64,000 bases of DNA, from positions 276,648 through 340,647 of the forward strand of contig JAOAKQ010000001.1 of assembly GCA_026419835.1 (NCBI GenBank), in the 5' to 3' direction. A model generated the notes under the pieces. It made no database searches, had not been told where the DNA came from, and saw only the letters and a list, made by a program, of their open reading frames with translations. The position numbers and the translations under genes are program-made. The stretch is from Sulfolobales archaeon (lineage in GTDB: Archaea; Thermoproteota; Thermoprotei_A; Sulfolobales; NBVN01). This document shows positions 61,507-64,000 of this stretch, piece after piece (position 1 is the first letter of the stretch; the number at the start of each line of letters is the position of its first letter).

Positions 61507-61893
61507 TCCTACTTCCCTAAGCCTATTATGCTGATCGGACTTCCCGGCTACGCTGAACCTACCGCGATCTGCGAAGGTGGCTCTAGAGCTAAGTCGAGGA
61601 CCCCTACTTACACTCCATCTTCAATCGTAAGTACTTGCGGCAGCACGTCTATCAAGAGCCTAGACCGCCTAGCGCATCTTGTAGAGTGCTCGCTCTCCCA
61701 GCTATACCGTAGAGTTCCAGCGCGATCTAAAACTCAGACTCCGCACCGAGAAGCACCGGCATCGCTTAATGGCGCCCACGGCATAGCCTAGAACTGTGCG
61801 GACTGCCTCCAGTTAGCCACTACGAGGACGTCGTGAGCGCTGCCCCACCGGTAGGGGCGTGCGAAGTGAGCTCTCTGCCTCTCCTAGAGGAAG
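61507..61893. other. 387-base gap, no gene recognised
   Basis: Between the unknown Cys-protein start and tRNA-Ala. One plus-strand frame (61417-61791) is open but has no family resemblance and runs antisense to a better candidate, so it was not accepted. Neither strand gives a cloverleaf or a clear TATA-driven element. It may contain the promoter of the Cys-protein gene or a decayed gene. Confidence 0.4.
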
Positions 61894-61896
61894 TGG

Positions 61897-61970
61897 TGGA
61901 CCGGCCGGGACTTGAACCCGGGACCTCCGCCGTGCGAGGGCGGCGCTCTTCCAGGCTGAGCTACCGGCCC
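61897..61970 (-). tRNA. tRNA-Ala (CGC)
   Basis: Reverse complement folds with acceptor GGGCCGG/CCGGTCC (one G-T pair), discriminator A, D-arm GCTC...GAGC, anticodon stem CCGCC/GGCGG around CTCGCAC (anticodon CGC), and T-arm with TTCAAGT loop. CCA is encoded (61894-61896). A GCTTTAAAAC TATA box lies about 24-33 bases upstream at 61994-62003. Confidence 0.95.
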
Positions 61971-62087
61971 ACCGCTACGTGCAGGTCTTCTCTGGTTTTA
62001 AAGCTTTAACTCTTCATTAAGCTACCTCGCGCCCCCCGGGGACCTCCCAGTCTACCTATCCGGGGGAGGCTTAGAGTGAGTGAAGAG

Positions 62088-62771
62088 CTAGGCGCTTTTT
62101 TCAAGAACCGGCGCGATGTGGCGCACTATTTCGCGGAAGACCTCCCTTCTTAGGTCCTCTCCAGCCTTCTTGTACTCTCTCAATAGTTCGAGAACTTCGC
62201 TCTGGGGCTTGAGGTTTGGTAGCGTGTTGTATATCCATGAGGTAAGTCTGCACAGGTTTCTCGGGTATTCCGAGGTCGTGGCGCTCTCGTAGTCTACTAT
62301 CTTGATCTTCCCGCCGTGTGCGAGTATTACGTGCTTATGCGCTCTACCGAGCTCTCTGTGGTCTACTTTGAGTACGTCCAGTCCTCTACCGGCTGATAGT
62401 GTTTTCAGTACGAGCGGTAGTCTCCTCTCCGGTTCGCGCAGTGCTTCCGCTACCGGGACCCCTCTAACTAGCTCCATCAGTATGTAGTGCCTTCCGCACT
62501 TCAGGACTCTGGGAGATATTGGGTAGGCTCTTCTCGCGATCTCGCACTCCGTGAGTAGGTCCGCTCTCTTCGAGTCGGTCCTCAGGACTTTGAGTGCCGC
62601 TCTTTCTCCACTAGCTAGCACTACTTCCAGGACTACCGATGAGTGCCCCCTACCCACTAGCCCAGCTACCTCGGCAACGCCGGCGCCCTCGAGCTCCAGT
62701 ACTCTCCTCTCTACGCACTCGCGGTTGTAGCTTGGGTAGCAGAGGTACTGGAGGAGGTCAGACCTCGACAT
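62088..62771 (-). CDS. Predicted kinase-like protein (COG2112 type)
   Basis: 227 residues with a reduced kinase fold: VGRGHSSVVLEVVL (P-loop, about 38-51), Lys in AALKVLRTDS, LMELVRGVPVAEAL, LKVDHRELGRAHKHVIL (catalytic-loop region), and KIKIVDYESA replacing DFG with DYE. COG2112 members are predicted Ser/Thr kinases or ATPases of unknown role. It overlaps the upstream hexuloisomerase gene by 14 bases, so the two are co-expressed. Confidence 0.75.
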   Translation of the reverse strand: MSRSDLLQYLCYPSYNRECVERRVLELEGAGVAEVAGLVGRGHSSVVLEVVLASGERAALKVLRTDSKRADLLTECEIARRAYPISPRVLKCGRHYILMELVRGVPVAEALREPERRLPLVLKTLSAGRGLDVLKVDHRELGRAHKHVILAHGGKIKIVDYESATTSEYPRNLCRLTSWIYNTLPNLKPQSEVLELLREYKKAGEDLRREVFREIVRHIAPVLEKSA

Positions 62772-63360
62772 TTGCGTGGTACTCCTTCATTTCCTCCTCC
62801 TCTACTCCGAGTCTGTGCATTAGCTCCGATATTACGGAGTCGAGAACTACCTGAGCCACTATCTCGAACTGGGTACCCAGGGGTGCTAGGGGTTCGTGAA
62901 GTCCGAGGAGCTGCCTAACCTCCCACCTATCTTCGCGACTTACCTTAGTTCTCCCCGGTATGATTACGACTAGGTCTGCCTTCTTAGCTAGGGGTGAGTC
63001 TGCGTAGGACGTCAGCGCTACTACCATCATGTTCAGGCTCTTAGCTACCTCCGCAGCCGCTACTACGGCTGCGGACCTTCCGGAGCCTGAGATAGCTATC
63101 AGTAGGTCCCCAGCTCTAGCAGCCGGCGTCACAGTCTCACCTACTACGTACGCTGAGAACCCCAGGTGCATGAGCCTCATAGCGAAAGCCCTACCAACTA
63201 GACCGGACCTACCCACACCAACAATGAACGCCCGCTTATTCTCCCTGTAGACAGATTCGAGGGTCTTCACAAAGTACTCCAGCTCGGACTCAGATATGAA
63301 GTCGGAGGCGGCCTCCAAGTACTTAACTAAGGAGTGGTACGCTCTTCTAAATACCTTCAA
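62758..63360 (-). CDS. hxlB: 6-phospho-3-hexuloisomerase
   Basis: 200 residues, single SIS domain: AFIVGVGRSGLVGRAFAMRLMHLG, ISGSGRSAAVV, and APLGTQFEIVAQVVLDSVISEL match PHI. It interconverts hexulose-6-phosphate and fructose-6-phosphate in the archaeal ribulose monophosphate pathway that makes pentoses. The hexulose-6-phosphate synthase partner is not in the window. CTTAAATTTTC about 30 bases upstream is a TATA candidate, so it is transcribed separately from the 23S gene. Confidence 0.88.
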   Translation of the reverse strand: MKVFRRAYHSLVKYLEAASDFISESELEYFVKTLESVYRENKRAFIVGVGRSGLVGRAFAMRLMHLGFSAYVVGETVTPAARAGDLLIAISGSGRSAAVVAAAEVAKSLNMMVVALTSYADSPLAKKADLVVIIPGRTKVSREDRWEVRQLLGLHEPLAPLGTQFEIVAQVVLDSVISELMHRLGVEEEEMKEYHANVEV

Positions 63361-63449
63361 ATATCCCTTCGAGAAGTTGTGGAAGAAAATTTAAGCACAG
63401 CACCGCGCACAGACCCTAGAACGCAGCACTACCCACTCCAGGGGTAGCT

Positions 63450-64000
<551 letters not shown>

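Noticed and set aside
61417..61791. Plus-strand 124-residue reading frame
   Set aside because: Composition is unlike a folded protein, it is antisense to a better candidate, and no start signal is present.

Overview
The window is hyperthermophilic crenarchaeal chromosome, most likely Desulfurococcales and possibly near the Pyrodictium/Hyperthermus group. Evidence: eIF5A-type initiation factor, TFE, eL8/L7Ae, SRP54, Pus10, RIO2, family-B DNA polymerase closely resembling remembered Pyrodictium enzymes, tRNA-splicing endonuclease, an intron-containing tRNA-Met, wybutosine genes, a SAMDC-fold decarboxylase of the crenarchaeal arginine type, and TATA boxes about 25 bases before tRNAs and leaderless genes. 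GC is mid-40s to 50%. Packing is tight, with many start/stop overlaps and several convergent genes that overlap at their 3' ends. No phage, insertion sequence or CRISPR array was seen.

Layout. 0-5.7 kb: two tandem small paralogues, hypE, a regulator/phosphoesterase pair, and three damaged or start-less genes (a phosphoribosyltransferase, an asparagine-synthetase-like gene and a diphthine-ammonia-ligase remnant). 5.7-11.3 kb: a six-gene operon for cobamide salvage and nucleotide-loop assembly (cobT, cbiS, cobY, cobD, cobS, cbiB). 11.3-32.4 kb: information processing and RNA modification (Taw3, PhoH-KH, Trm5-type, L7Ae, MtaB-type, GluRS, EndA, Trm56, TFE, Rpo8, Pus10, SRP54, aIF5A) mixed with GGPP synthase, a uridine phosphorylase and DUF genes. 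32.4-47 kb: ArgDC, a DGGGP-synthase-like UbiA, a MoeA fusion, a surface protein, GlmS, a GTPase, PolB, an ADP-forming acyl-CoA synthetase subunit, and an FolE/SufS/thioredoxin-like operon. 47-61.5 kb: a GH38 mannosidase, DUF460, RIO2, glycerate 2-kinase, a glycosyltransferase, an aminotransferase, a glyoxylate reductase, a JAMM protease and small unknowns. 61.9-64 kb: tRNA-Ala, a kinase-like gene, a 6-phospho-3-hexuloisomerase and the 3' part of a 23S rRNA gene on the minus strand.

Most notable observations: (i) at 27.50-27.56 kb a TATA-driven element that has only the 3' half of a tRNA and looks like a split-tRNA gene; (ii) a GlmS whose glutaminase site has lost the nucleophilic cysteine and the HNG motif while the isomerase half is intact; (iii) aIF5A that appears to start at CTG, with endA and an asparagine-synthetase-like gene also lacking ATG/GTG/TTG starts; (iv) an amidohydrolase-fold protein without metal ligands; (v) fragments of a diphthamide gene. 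All functions are inferred by reading sequence and remembering families; no search was run.
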